Assembly: GCF_937951745.1 (NCBI RefSeq)
Contig: NZ_CALFBQ010000030.1
Span: forward strand, 37,699 to 101,698
Length of the DNA: 64,000 bases
Source: an uncultured Chloroflexus sp.
Lineage (GTDB): Bacteria > Chloroflexota > Chloroflexia > Chloroflexales > Chloroflexaceae
Reading direction: 5' to 3'
The translations under genes were made by a program, and so were the position numbers. Positions 54,695 to 63,030 of this stretch are shown here, one piece after another; positions within the stretch are counted from its first letter, which is position 1; the number at the start of each line of letters is the position of its first letter. The notes beneath the pieces were generated by a model. That model made no database searches, was not told where the DNA came from, and saw nothing but the letters and a program-made list of their open reading frames with translations.

Positions 54695-55453
54695 ATGAAC
54701 GGGCATGTGGCGCTGATTACCGGTGCAGCGAGCGGGATTGGCTTGGCCTGCGCGGAACGGTTTGTCGCCGATGGCTATCGGGTCGTAATCGTTGATTTGC
54801 CCGGCCCAGCCGGTGAGGCTGTCGCCGAACGGCTCGGCGGTATCTTTGTGGGGGTCGATCTCGCAACGCAGGCCGGCTGCCGGCAAGCGGTTGACGCGGC
54901 GCTCAATACGTATGGCCGAGTGGATGCGCTGATCAACAATGCCGGCTTCCAACACATTGATCCGATCGAAGACTTCCCTGAAGATCGGTGGGAGACGATG
55001 ATCGCGGTGATGTTAACCGCCCCCTTCCGTCTCACGAAATATGTCTGGCCGAGCATGAAGGCCAATGGACGCGGGCGGATTGTGAATATCGGTTCGGTGC
55101 ATAGCCTGCGCGCCTCGCCCTTCAAAAGTGCGTATATCTCGGCGAAGCATGGTTTACTCGGTTTCACCCGCACCGCGGCGCTGGAAGGCGGCCCCTACGG
55201 AATTACCGTTAATCTGATCGCGCCAGCCTACGTGCGCACGCCGCTGGTTGAGAAGCAGATCGCCGATCAAGCTCGTACCCGCGGCATTCCCGAAGATCAG
55301 GTCATCGAGAAGGTGATGCTCGAACCGGCAGCGATTAAGCGCCTCATCGAGCCATCTGAAGTTGCTGGCTTGGCGGCGTTCCTCTGCTCTGATGCTGCCG
55401 GTGCGATCACTGGGTCGGTGTACGAGATCGCTTTGGGTTGGACGGCACGGTAG
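54695..55453 (+). CDS. 3-hydroxybutyrate dehydrogenase-like short-chain dehydrogenase
   Basis: A 252-residue classical [18 protein letters not shown] (cofactor loop), [19 protein letters not shown], the catalytic Ser in [23 protein letters not shown] with the Tyr-x-x-x-Lys, and the C-terminal WTAR end are close to D-3-hydroxybutyrate dehydrogenases, which turn 3-hydroxybutyrate to acetoacetate with [13 protein letters not shown] is also typical of that group. GGAGGAGG precedes ATG 54695. The product could enter polyhydroxybutyrate use. Confidence 0.9.
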   Translation: MNGHVALITGAASGIGLACAERFVADGYRVVIVDLPGPAGEAVAERLGGIFVGVDLATQAGCRQAVDAALNTYGRVDALINNAGFQHIDPIEDFPEDRWETMIAVMLTAPFRLTKYVWPSMKANGRGRIVNIGSVHSLRASPFKSAYISAKHGLLGFTRTAALEGGPYGITVNLIAPAYVRTPLVEKQIADQARTRGIPEDQVIEKVMLEPAAIKRLIEPSEVAGLAAFLCSDAAGAITGSVYEIALGWTAR

Positions 55454-55457
55454 GGGC

Positions 55458-55496
55458 GCGGTCGTAGGCGTTGCGCGGCAACGCCCCTACGACCGC
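55458..55496. terminator. Bidirectional hairpin between convergent genes
   Basis: Arms 55458-55474 and 55478-55496 pair with a small bulge (GCGGTCGTAGG.../...CCTACGACCGC). It starts after the dehydrogenase stop and covers the ribF stop at 55487-55489. No T-tract. Related to the TAGGGGCG-type hairpins. Confidence 0.65.
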
Positions 55497-56422
55497 ACGG
55501 GTAGGCCTAACACGGCCCGTGCTTCGGCCACGTCATGGCGGATTTGGGTGACTAACTCATCAATACTGTTGAATTTACGTTCGTTGCGCAGCCGCATCAA
55601 CAACTCAAGGCGCAGCCGTTGGTCGTAGAGGTCACCCTCCCAATCGAGCAAATACGCCTCAACCACCCGCCGCGTGCCATCAAACGTAGGGCGGACGCCG
55701 ATGTTCGTTACTGCCGGCACAACCGCACCGGTGGCGAGATTGGCCCGGCAGGCGTAGACGCCATTGGCCGGCAGGGCAACATCAGGGCTGACCTGAACAT
55801 TGGCGGTGGGGAAGCCGATCTGGCGTCCGCGCCCGTCGCCGCGAGTCACAATTCCGTGTAGCGCGAACGGGCGCCCCAACAAAGCGCCTGCGCCAGCGAC
55901 ATTGCCGGCCAGCACCAGCTCACGGATGCGCGACGAGCTAACCGGAATACCAGCGACGGTATATTTGCTGAGCGCGCCAACCGCAAATCCCATCTGACGA
56001 CCGATCTCCATTAAGCGTGGAATATCACCCTCGCGCCCGCGCCCCATAGCAAAATCTTCGCCTACCCAGATCTCGCGTACCGGGAGCGCAGCGCAGATCT
56101 GCGCCATATATTCGGCGGCAGACAACCGGCGAATCTCTTCGGTAAAGGGGGCAATAATGAGCAGATCCGGTTCGAGCCGCCGAATCTGCTCGATCTTTTC
56201 ATCGAGATCGCTCAGCAGTTGCAACGGCTGGCCGGGTTGCAATACCGCGCGCGGATGCGGTTCCCACGTCAGCACCGCACTGAGCATATCGAGCGCACAC
56301 GCCCGTTCTACCGTGGTACGAATCAATTGTTGATGGCCGAGATGGACGCCATCGAAACGGCCAATGGTTAACACTGTCGCCCGGTTGGCCAAGCCGGGAA
56401 TGAGGTCGCGGGCGATCTGCAC
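55487..56422 (-). CDS. ribF: Bifunctional riboflavin kinase / FAD synthetase
   Basis: A 311-residue two-domain enzyme making FMN and then FAD from riboflavin. The N-terminal nucleotidyltransferase domain has GRFDGVHLGHQQL (about 22-34) and SSSRIRELVLAGNV (about 166-179). The C-terminal kinase has GRGRQIGFPTANV (about 199-211) and VTNIGVRPTFDG. It sits 18 bases after mutS on the same strand and is probably co-transcribed with it. Confidence 0.95.
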   Translation of the reverse strand: MQIARDLIPGLANRATVLTIGRFDGVHLGHQQLIRTTVERACALDMLSAVLTWEPHPRAVLQPGQPLQLLSDLDEKIEQIRRLEPDLLIIAPFTEEIRRLSAAEYMAQICAALPVREIWVGEDFAMGRGREGDIPRLMEIGRQMGFAVGALSKYTVAGIPVSSSRIRELVLAGNVAGAGALLGRPFALHGIVTRGDGRGRQIGFPTANVQVSPDVALPANGVYACRANLATGAVVPAVTNIGVRPTFDGTRRVVEAYLLDWEGDLYDQRLRLELLMRLRNERKFNSIDELVTQIRHDVAEARAVLGLPVRS

Positions 56423-56440
56423 AGGCTTTCTGCTCCGTTT

Positions 56441-59416
56441 CTATCCCTGATTGGCCAGCCGTTGCAATTCGGCCAGCCGGTTCAACGCTTCTAGCGGAGT
56501 CAATTCTTCAATCCGCAGCCTCCGTATGTACTCTACCACCGGATGCGGCGCGAGATCAAAGAACGAGAGCTGCATACTCGTCGCTGGCGGGCGGGCCGGC
56601 GCTTCAGGGGCCGGTTCAGGCTGGTGCAGCGCTGGCGGTTCAGTCACGCCGTCTGGCTCTACATGGCTACGCGCCGCTGCCACCTCAACCGCCCGCCCTT
56701 CCAGCTCGGCCAGCAATTGGTTAGCGCGCCGGATCACACTCGCCGGAATACCAGCCAGCTCGGCGACATGGATACCATACGAGCGATCGGCGCCGCCACG
56801 GCGCAGTTCATGCAAAAAGACTACCCGCCCATCACGCTCGATCGCCGCCATGTGGTAGTTGCGGACGCGCGCCAACTCACCTTCGAGCGCCGTCAGCTCG
56901 TGGTAGTGGGTAGCGAACAACGTCCGGCAACCGAGCTGCGGGTCGTCGTGGATGTATTCCACCACGGCCCGCGCAATCGCCATGCCGTCGTAGGTGCTGG
57001 TGCCGCGACCGACTTCGTCGAGAATGATCAGCGAGCGTGGAGTGCTCTGCATAAGCAACGCGGCGGTTTCGGTCATCTCAACCATAAAGGTGCTTTGGCC
57101 GGTGGCGATGTCATCTTGCGCGCCAATGCGGGTGAAGATACGATCGACTAGTCCAATTTCAGCTTCATCAGCCGGAACAAACGAGCCGATCTGCGCCATG
57201 AGCGTGATTAAGGCCACTTGGCGCAAGAAGGTGCTCTTGCCGGCCATGTTGGGGCCGGTGATGATCAGAATCTGCACATTGTCGCCGTCAAGTTCGATGT
57301 CATTGCCGATAAACGGCTCGCTAAGGGTGCGCTCGACCACCGGATGGCGACCTTGCTTGATGCGCAACACCCGATCGGTACGCAGCGCCGGCTGCACATA
57401 GCGCCCACGCACCGCCGCTTCGGCCAGCGCTGCCAACGCATCGAGCCGCGCCACTGCCGCTGCCGTCGCTCGCAGCCGGTCAAGGTGTTGCTGGATCTCG
57501 TCGCACAGGCGCTGGAAGATATCTCGTTCGAGATCGACCAGTTTCAGGCGCGCATCGCTGAGCAGTCCCTCATAATATTTCAGCTCTTCGGTGACATATC
57601 GCTCGGCGTTGACCAGCGTCTGTTTGCGTTCGTAGTGCGACGGGATGAGCTTGGGATCAACCGCGCGCGAAATCTCGATATAGTAGCCAAAGACTTGGTT
57701 GTAGCTCACCTTGAGCGAACGAATACCGGTGCGCTCGCGCTCTTTGCTTTCTAAGCGGTCAATAAACTCTTGGGCATGGCGGCTCGCTTTGATCAACGCA
57801 TCGAGGCGCTGGTCAAAACCGGGCCGGATCACCCGGCGCGGACGCTCACCACCTTCTTCGGCGGCGCGTAGATAGTTTGACGCGCCGAGCAGAGCCGGCG
57901 GGTCTTCATCAAGCGCCCGTTCAAGCAGATCGAGCACATCGCGACACAGATCGAACTCCGGCGCCGGTTCGCCGGCCATCTCTGGGGCAAGCAGATCGGG
58001 CAAGAGTGGTGCAACCGCTTGAGCCACAGCAGGCAGTTTACGCAACGCCACCCGCAACTGCACCATATCGCGCGGCGTTGCCACCGCAATCCCTTGCGCG
58101 ATCCGGTTCAGCGCCCGCTCCATATCAGGCAGCTCGGTCAGCGCCGAACGCAGCTCAAGGCGAGCCATCGTCTCGAACACCAGCCGAGCCACGGCGTGTT
58201 GGCGCACCTGCAACGGTTCGAGCACGATCAACGGCTGGGTAATCCAACGCCGCAACAGCCGCCCCCCCATCGCAGTGCAAGTCCGGTCGAGCACACCAAT
58301 CAGCGAGGCTTTATTCCCCTGCCGCCCGCTGCTTTCGAGCAACTCAAGGTTGCGCCGTGTCTGCGGATCGAGCAACATATAGGCACCAGTATGGTAGAGC
58401 CGCAGATGGCGCAGTTGACTCACCCGCTGGCGCTGGGTCATCTGGGCGTACTGGATCAACGCGCCGGCGGCGCGCGTCGCCAAGGGCCGGTCATCAAGGC
58501 CGCATACCGCCAGCGAAGCCACCGCCAACTGCTCGAGCAACGCCTCAGCGGCGGTCGCCAACTCCCAGCGCCACGCTGGCCACTCGGTCACTTCGCCCTG
58601 CGTCCAACTCGCCGCGCTGGTACCGTCGAGCCGGCGTGCCACCCGCTCGTGAGGCAACAGCGCCTCGCGCTCTTCCTTGGTCAACGGGGCCAGATCTTGG
58701 CTGAGACGGGCTTGCACCGGGGTCAAATGCGGCAACCGCAACGTCTCGTCGTCCGGCACCAACACCTCGGCAGGCCGGAGACGGGCTAATTCGGCTTGCA
58801 ACTGAATGAGCGCGCGGGCATCGGTAAACTCAGCCGCGGCAAACTCACCGGTTGAGAGATCGGCATACGCCAACCCCACCTTGTCCGCTTCGACAATCAC
58901 CGCAGCCAGATAGTTGTTGGTGCGATCCGGCAACATCGCCGGATCGATCACCGTGCCCGGCGTAATAATCCGCACAATCGCCCGCTGCACCATCTTGCCG
59001 TTGCTTTCGAGCGGGGTCAACCCGGCAGCGTAGACGGAACGGGGCCGGGTATCGTTGCGCATCGCCTCGGTCTCACTCAACTGCTCGGCGATCGCCACTC
59101 GGTAGCCGCGCGCCACCAACTCGCTGACATAGCGATCGACGGCGTGGTAGGGCATCCCTGCCATCGGCGCATAGAGCTTCTGCTGATCTTTAGGGGCGCG
59201 CTTATCAACCGCGTACTCTTTGCGCGTCAACGTTACGTCAAGCAATTCCGCAATCAGCTTGGCGTCATCATCGAACGTCTCATAGAAATCGCCGAAGCGG
59301 AAAAGCAGGATGGCGTCAGCAGCCTCTTCTTTGAGTTTGCGATATTGGCGGTACCATGCATGCAGTTCGATTGCGGCCATGGGTTTCTTATCGTATTGCG
59401 GGAGCTTGCGCGTCAT
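56441..59416 (-). CDS. mutS: DNA mismatch repair protein MutS
   Basis: A 991-residue MutS1-type mismatch sensor. The FRFGDFYETF mismatch-contact loop (Phe-x-Glu, about residues 40-49) and LYAPMAGMPYHAVD are at the N-terminus. The ATPase domain has GPNMAGKSTFLRQ (Walker A), STFMVEMTETA, LIILDEVGRGTSTYDG (Walker B and signature) and FATHYHEL. The C-terminus carries a linker rich in Pro and Ala before a short helical tail (LTPLEALNRLAELQ). At 991 residues it is somewhat longer than the usual 850-900, mostly from this linker. mutL is not adjacent. The ribosome site is weak at ATG 59416. Confidence 0.96.
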   Translation of the reverse strand: MTRKLPQYDKKPMAAIELHAWYRQYRKLKEEAADAILLFRFGDFYETFDDDAKLIAELLDVTLTRKEYAVDKRAPKDQQKLYAPMAGMPYHAVDRYVSELVARGYRVAIAEQLSETEAMRNDTRPRSVYAAGLTPLESNGKMVQRAIVRIITPGTVIDPAMLPDRTNNYLAAVIVEADKVGLAYADLSTGEFAAAEFTDARALIQLQAELARLRPAEVLVPDDETLRLPHLTPVQARLSQDLAPLTKEEREALLPHERVARRLDGTSAASWTQGEVTEWPAWRWELATAAEALLEQLAVASLAVCGLDDRPLATRAAGALIQYAQMTQRQRVSQLRHLRLYHTGAYMLLDPQTRRNLELLESSGRQGNKASLIGVLDRTCTAMGGRLLRRWITQPLIVLEPLQVRQHAVARLVFETMARLELRSALTELPDMERALNRIAQGIAVATPRDMVQLRVALRKLPAVAQAVAPLLPDLLAPEMAGEPAPEFDLCRDVLDLLERALDEDPPALLGASNYLRAAEEGGERPRRVIRPGFDQRLDALIKASRHAQEFIDRLESKERERTGIRSLKVSYNQVFGYYIEISRAVDPKLIPSHYERKQTLVNAERYVTEELKYYEGLLSDARLKLVDLERDIFQRLCDEIQQHLDRLRATAAAVARLDALAALAEAAVRGRYVQPALRTDRVLRIKQGRHPVVERTLSEPFIGNDIELDGDNVQILIITGPNMAGKSTFLRQVALITLMAQIGSFVPADEAEIGLVDRIFTRIGAQDDIATGQSTFMVEMTETAALLMQSTPRSLIILDEVGRGTSTYDGMAIARAVVEYIHDDPQLGCRTLFATHYHELTALEGELARVRNYHMAAIERDGRVVFLHELRRGGADRSYGIHVAELAGIPASVIRRANQLLAELEGRAVEVAAARSHVEPDGVTEPPALHQPEPAPEAPARPPATSMQLSFFDLAPHPVVEYIRRLRIEELTPLEALNRLAELQRLANQG

Positions 59417-59752
59417 AGGGTGACGATCATTATCATCCGCGCTATGATAGCATATTCCGTGAGAATGCGAAGATCCTAGCTACGATGGTATCCGCTGTCC
59501 CATCTATATCTTCTTAGTATCATTGCGAGCCGCCGTCAGGCGGCGAAGCAATCCCCCACGAGCGCGGAAGCTATAATGTCAGCCGTGATGGCGAATGAAG
59601 ACACATCAGCAATCCCCCGCGAGCGCGGGAGCTATGCCTGCACGCACTTCGCTCGGCTGAGCAGGAGATTGCAGCGGGGGATACGCGCCCTCGCAATGAC
59701 CAATCACAGAGAGTTGGCATTGCGGCAGTAGAACTGCCGCACTCCACAAACC
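59417..59752. repeat. Gene-free region with dispersed repeats
   Basis: 336 bases between mutS and the E1 beta gene. The region is bounded by CATTGCGAG (59521-59529) and the inverse CTCGCAATG (about 59690-59698). Inside are two 28-base direct repeats with three differences (59547-59574 and 59608-59635, AGCAATCCCCC.CGAGCGCGG.AGCTAT) and a 9-base hairpin of the TGCGGCAG family (59721-59741). No coding frame looks real. Confidence 0.7.
59721..59741. repeat. Fourth copy of the TGCGGCAG hairpin family
   Basis: Perfect 9-base arms TGCGGCAGT (59721-59729) and ACTGCCGCA (59733-59741), followed by CTCC as in the other copies; just downstream of the E1 beta stop. Confidence 0.75.
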
Positions 59753-60784
59753 CTAATACGCCAACAACTCGCGGGCGGCGGCAAGGATTTTGGCTGCGTT
59801 GGGCCGGTAAGCGTCTTCGAGCGGCGGACTGTAGGGCACCGGTGTGTCAGGGGCGGCTAGCCGGGTGATCGGCCCATCGAGATACTCGAAGGCCTGCTCG
59901 GCAATGATCGCGGCCACTTCAGCGCCGACGCCGCAGGTGCGATTAGCTTCATGCACGATCAGCACCTTGCCGGTCTTGCGCGCGGTAGCCAAAATTGCCG
60001 CTTCATCGATCGGCTTGAGCGTGCGCAAATCAAGCACCTCAATACTATGTCCCGCGCGTTCGAGTTCGTTTGCCGCGCTGAGCGCCTCTTGCACCATCGC
60101 GCCATAGGCGATGATGCTCAACTCTTCGCCGCTGCGCCGCACCGCCGCTTGTCCAATCGGTACCAACGCCTCACCTTCCGGCACCATCCCCTTCAGCGAG
60201 CGATAGAGATACTTGGTCTCGTAGTAGATGACCGGGTTGGGGTCGCGGATGGCGCTAAGCAGCAGGCCATAAGCGTCGGCAGGAGTAGCCGGCGCGACGA
60301 CCTTGAGGCCGGGGGTATGGACAAACCACGCTTCGTTGGATTGGGAATGGAACGGGCCGGCCCGCAGACCGCCGCCGCCGGGGGCGCGGATGGTGATCGG
60401 CACCGGCTGCCGCCAGCGAAAATGGTTAGTGGCGGCGAATTGCACAATTGCGTCGAAGCCGGTCGAGATAAAGTCAGCGAATTGCATCTCGACCACCGGC
60501 AAAAAGCCCTCGAACGACATGCCAATCGCAGCGTAAATCATCGCCAGCTCGGTCATCGGGGTATCGATCACCCGATCCTCGCCAAATTCCTCGATCAAGC
60601 CTTGCGTCACCTTAAACGCGCCGCCATAGACGCCGATATCTTCACCCATCACCAACACACGCCGGTCGCGCTGCATCTCGTAGCGCAAGGCAGCCCGGAT
60701 CGCCTCCAGATAGGTTAGCTCGCGCGTCCCCTGCTCGCCGGCCAATACAGTTGTCGCTTTATGCAATCCTTGATCCCACGTCAT
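59753..60784 (-). CDS. 2-oxoacid dehydrogenase E1 beta subunit (pyruvate or branched-chain)
   Basis: A 343-residue thiamine-diphosphate enzyme subunit. GEDIGVYGGAFKVTQGL, DTPMTELA, GFLPVVEMQFADFIS, APGGGG and the C-terminal VVHEANRTCGVGAEVAA-type segment match E1 beta of pyruvate, acetoin and branched-chain 2-oxoacid dehydrogenases. The substrate cannot be decided by eye. It lies 20 bases after the E1 alpha gene. The E2 and E3 genes do not follow; mutS does. Confidence 0.92.
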   Translation of the reverse strand: MTWDQGLHKATTVLAGEQGTRELTYLEAIRAALRYEMQRDRRVLVMGEDIGVYGGAFKVTQGLIEEFGEDRVIDTPMTELAMIYAAIGMSFEGFLPVVEMQFADFISTGFDAIVQFAATNHFRWRQPVPITIRAPGGGGLRAGPFHSQSNEAWFVHTPGLKVVAPATPADAYGLLLSAIRDPNPVIYYETKYLYRSLKGMVPEGEALVPIGQAAVRRSGEELSIIAYGAMVQEALSAANELERAGHSIEVLDLRTLKPIDEAAILATARKTGKVLIVHEANRTCGVGAEVAAIIAEQAFEYLDGPITRLAAPDTPVPYSPPLEDAYRPNAAKILAAARELLAY

Positions 60785-60804
60785 GACTTCCTCCTGCCAG
60801 CGGG

Positions 60805-61770
60805 TTAGGCATAGACGCCATCGGTTACAGTTGCCGGGTCGGGGTACGGCGACGACTCGGCAAAGGCTTGCGCTTCATCAAGTTCAGCTTCAATCCGGGC
60901 CAGCAATGCGGCCAGCTTGGCGTCATCAAGCAAACCGCGCGCACGCAACTCAGACTCGATGCGGGCAATCGGATCACGCGCCTCCCACTCGGCCAGCAGC
61001 TCTTTGGGCACATAGGCCATATTATCGTGAATGGCATGGCCGCGCATGCGCATCGTCTTGCATTCAATAAAGGTTGGCCCGCCACCAGATCGCGCCCGCT
61101 CAACTGCCTCTTTCGTGACGTGGTACACTGCGGCAAAGTCGTTGCCATCCACAATCACCCCCGGCATATTGTAGCCAGCAGCGCGTTGCGCGATATGCTC
61201 AATCGCCATCTGGCGGCTGAGCGGGGTCGAATAGGCGTACTGGTTATTTTCGCAGATAATGACCATCGGCAATTTAAACACACTCGCCCAATTCATTGCC
61301 TCGTGGGCCAGCCCTTGTGAAGCGCTGCCATCGCCAAAAAAGCACATCGCCACCCGCGGCTCGCCTTTCAGCTTGATACCGTGGGCCACACCGGCAATCA
61401 CGCCGGTCGAGGCGGGCAAATGGCTAATGAAGCCGATAATCCCCAAGCTCAGATCACCCATCCCGTGCAGATTGGCATCGCGCCCGCGGGTTACTCCCGT
61501 CTCACGGCCCAGCCACTGGGCCAAAATCCGGCGCGGGGTGAGGCCGCGCACGAGGTATGCGCCCAGATCACGGTGCATCGGTGCGATGATATCCTTGGGG
61601 CCGAGGCTCAACGCCGCCGCCACACTGAGGGCTTCGTGGCCGATCTGCGAAAAGTAACCGCCGACAATCTTGCTCTGTTTGTGAAGGAACGTGCCGCGAT
61701 CATCAAGCGCGCGGGTCAAGCGCATCCAATAGTGGGCTTGTTGCAGTAATTCATCATCAATCTCGTTCAT
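60805..61770 (-). CDS. 2-oxoacid dehydrogenase E1 alpha subunit
   Basis: A 321-residue partner of the E1 beta subunit, decarboxylating a 2-oxoacid with thiamine diphosphate and passing the acyl group to E2. The thiamine/Mg motif runs from GDGSASQG to ENNQYAYST (about 146-182). HRDLGAYLVRG and RGRDANLHG match the active-site loops. MRMRGHAIHD is the phosphorylation-loop region. AAGGAGA precedes ATG 61770. Confidence 0.92.
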   Translation of the reverse strand: MNEIDDELLQQAHYWMRLTRALDDRGTFLHKQSKIVGGYFSQIGHEALSVAAALSLGPKDIIAPMHRDLGAYLVRGLTPRRILAQWLGRETGVTRGRDANLHGMGDLSLGIIGFISHLPASTGVIAGVAHGIKLKGEPRVAMCFFGDGSASQGLAHEAMNWASVFKLPMVIICENNQYAYSTPLSRQMAIEHIAQRAAGYNMPGVIVDGNDFAAVYHVTKEAVERARSGGGPTFIECKTMRMRGHAIHDNMAYVPKELLAEWEARDPIARIESELRARGLLDDAKLAALLARIEAELDEAQAFAESSPYPDPATVTDGVYA

Positions 61771-61877
61771 GCCGTCTCCTTGCCGGTGAAGGCATCGCTC
61801 AGCCGGCGTCCTTGCCGTGATTCCGCCAACAAGTGGGGTATAGAGGTATTGTACTCGATGAAGAACCGTGTGTGTGC

Positions 61878-61916
61878 AAAAAAAACCGTAGGGACACTGC
61901 TTGGCAATGTCCCTAC
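61878..61916 (-). terminator. Intrinsic terminator of hsp20
   Basis: Perfect 9-base stem (61888-61896 with 61908-61916) which, read on the minus strand, is followed by CGGTTTTTTTTG. It starts 29 bases past the hsp20 stop. Confidence 0.88.
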
Positions 61917-61945
61917 GTCCAAACCGGTGATGCTTGGCGCGACGA

Positions 61946-62377
61946 CTATTGAGCGACGTTCACCGCAATCTTGCGCGGCTTGATCTCTTCGGCCTTCGGC
62001 ACGGTCACCATCAGCACGCCATTCTCAAGCCGAGCCTCAATCCGATCCGGATGGATCTGATTGGGCAGACGGATGCTGCGGCTGAAGCGGCCATAGCGGC
62101 GCTCGGTGACGTGATATTGGCGATCCTTGCGATCGTTGCTCTGCGTAATCTCACCGCTGATCGTCAGCACATTGTTCTCGAAGGTGATGTTGAGTTGATC
62201 AGCGGTCATACCGGGCACCGCCATCTCGACGTGATACGCATCAGCGGTCTCGCTCAGGTCGAGCGCCGGCACCAAGCTGCCGCTGCGCGGCATAACACCC
62301 GTGAAGCCGGTGAAGAAGGTATCGTCGAGCAATTGGGTCATCTCGCGGAAGGGATCCCAGCGGGTCAGGTTCGTCAT
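61946..62377 (-). CDS. Small heat shock protein, Hsp20 family
   Basis: A 143-residue ATP-independent chaperone. The alpha-crystallin domain (about 38-135) shows VPALDLSETADAYHVEMAVPGMTADQLNI, then RRYGRFSRSIRLP and ARLENGVLMVTVPKAE (the ENGVL motif). The N-terminus starts NLTRWDPFREMTQLLD, common in bacterial Hsp20. AAGGAGGA precedes ATG 62377. A good terminator follows. No CIRCE or other known heat-shock operator was recognised upstream. Confidence 0.94.
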   Translation of the reverse strand: MTNLTRWDPFREMTQLLDDTFFTGFTGVMPRSGSLVPALDLSETADAYHVEMAVPGMTADQLNITFENNVLTISGEITQSNDRKDRQYHVTERRYGRFSRSIRLPNQIHPDRIEARLENGVLMVTVPKAEEIKPRKIAVNVAQ

Positions 62378-62709
62378 AGCCGTCCTCCTTGTATCATCGT
62401 GTTATTTCTTTTCATCAGTCGTGCTCTCATTTGAGCCTGCCTATACGATAGCAAGACATTGTTAGAATGGCGTTGGCAAAGTATTAAAGCAGTGTCTACA
62501 TTTGCAGCAACGATTTCGTAATGCCAAGAGGTCTAACCGGAAATTGACCAGCTATCGCGGGCAATCATGGCAGCACAAACACAACTATGGCCGCTGTTTA
62601 TATGCACAATAATGAACAAAGACAGTATAAATCTGATCTATACAGCTTGTATACAACGTGATACAATGCAATTACACTATCACCGGCGCTAATCTAAAGG
62701 AGTGCAACC
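62378..62709. promoter_or_regulatory. Divergent intergenic region between hsp20 and antitoxin
   Basis: 332 bases, with noticeably AT-rich sequence at 62570-62690. It should hold both promoters. A perfect 10-base palindrome TTGTATACAA (62647-62656) lies next to TGATACAAT (62659-62667), an extended -10. No promoter for hsp20 was found with confidence. Confidence 0.5.
62647..62667 (+). promoter_or_regulatory. Antitoxin promoter with overlapping palindrome
   Basis: Palindrome TTGTATACAA followed directly by TGATACAAT, 43 bases before the antitoxin ATG. A palindrome touching the promoter is where Phd/YefM antitoxins usually repress themselves. Confidence 0.5.
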
Positions 62710-62931
62710 ATGGCACGGTCTATTAATATCGACTTGCAGGGAGGTGTAGTACCAATCTCGCAGGCTGCGGCCAGCCTTGCGGCGCTCATTCGACGAGCTA
62801 AGGTGAGTGGGCAACCGGTGGTGATCACGCAGAAAGGGTATCCATCGGCGGTACTACTCAATATCGAGCTCTTTGAACAACTGCGGGCAATGGCGATGCA
62901 GGCCGAGCAGGCCCGTGAGCAGCATGGGTGA
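62710..62931 (+). CDS. Phd/YefM-type antitoxin, no toxin found
   Basis: A 73-residue protein of the Phd/YefM antitoxin family. ISQAAASLAALIRRAKVSGQPVVITQKGYPSAVLL contains the typical folding and DNA-binding pattern of this family, followed by a short helical tail that would bind a toxin. AAAGGAG precedes ATG 62710. Phd/YefM genes usually come with a toxin of the Doc, RelE or YoeB type just downstream. Here the following 100 bases hold only a nonapeptide-sized frame (from ATG 62933, MNGTTTLLA) and a hairpin. It is therefore an orphan, a regulator, or one whose toxin was lost. Confidence 0.8.
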   Translation: MARSINIDLQGGVVPISQAAASLAALIRRAKVSGQPVVITQKGYPSAVLLNIELFEQLRAMAMQAEQAREQHG

Positions 62932-62964
62932 TGAATGGAACGACAACGCTACTCGCATAACAAG

Positions 62965-62999
62965 GATGACGCGGGGTATGGCATCGCCCCCGCGTCATC
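62965..62999 (+). terminator. Strong hairpin after the antitoxin
   Basis: Perfect 12-base arms (62965-62976 GATGACGCGGGG and 62988-62999) around an 11-base loop, with only GTTT after it; it lies between the antitoxin and the convergent SPFH gene. Confidence 0.75.
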
Positions 63000-63030
63000 G
63001 TTTAGCACTAGCCGCGACGCAGCACCCCTA

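Noticed and set aside
59951..60718. 255-residue frame antisense to the E1 beta gene
   Set aside because: No recognisable motif; the minus-strand gene is clear.
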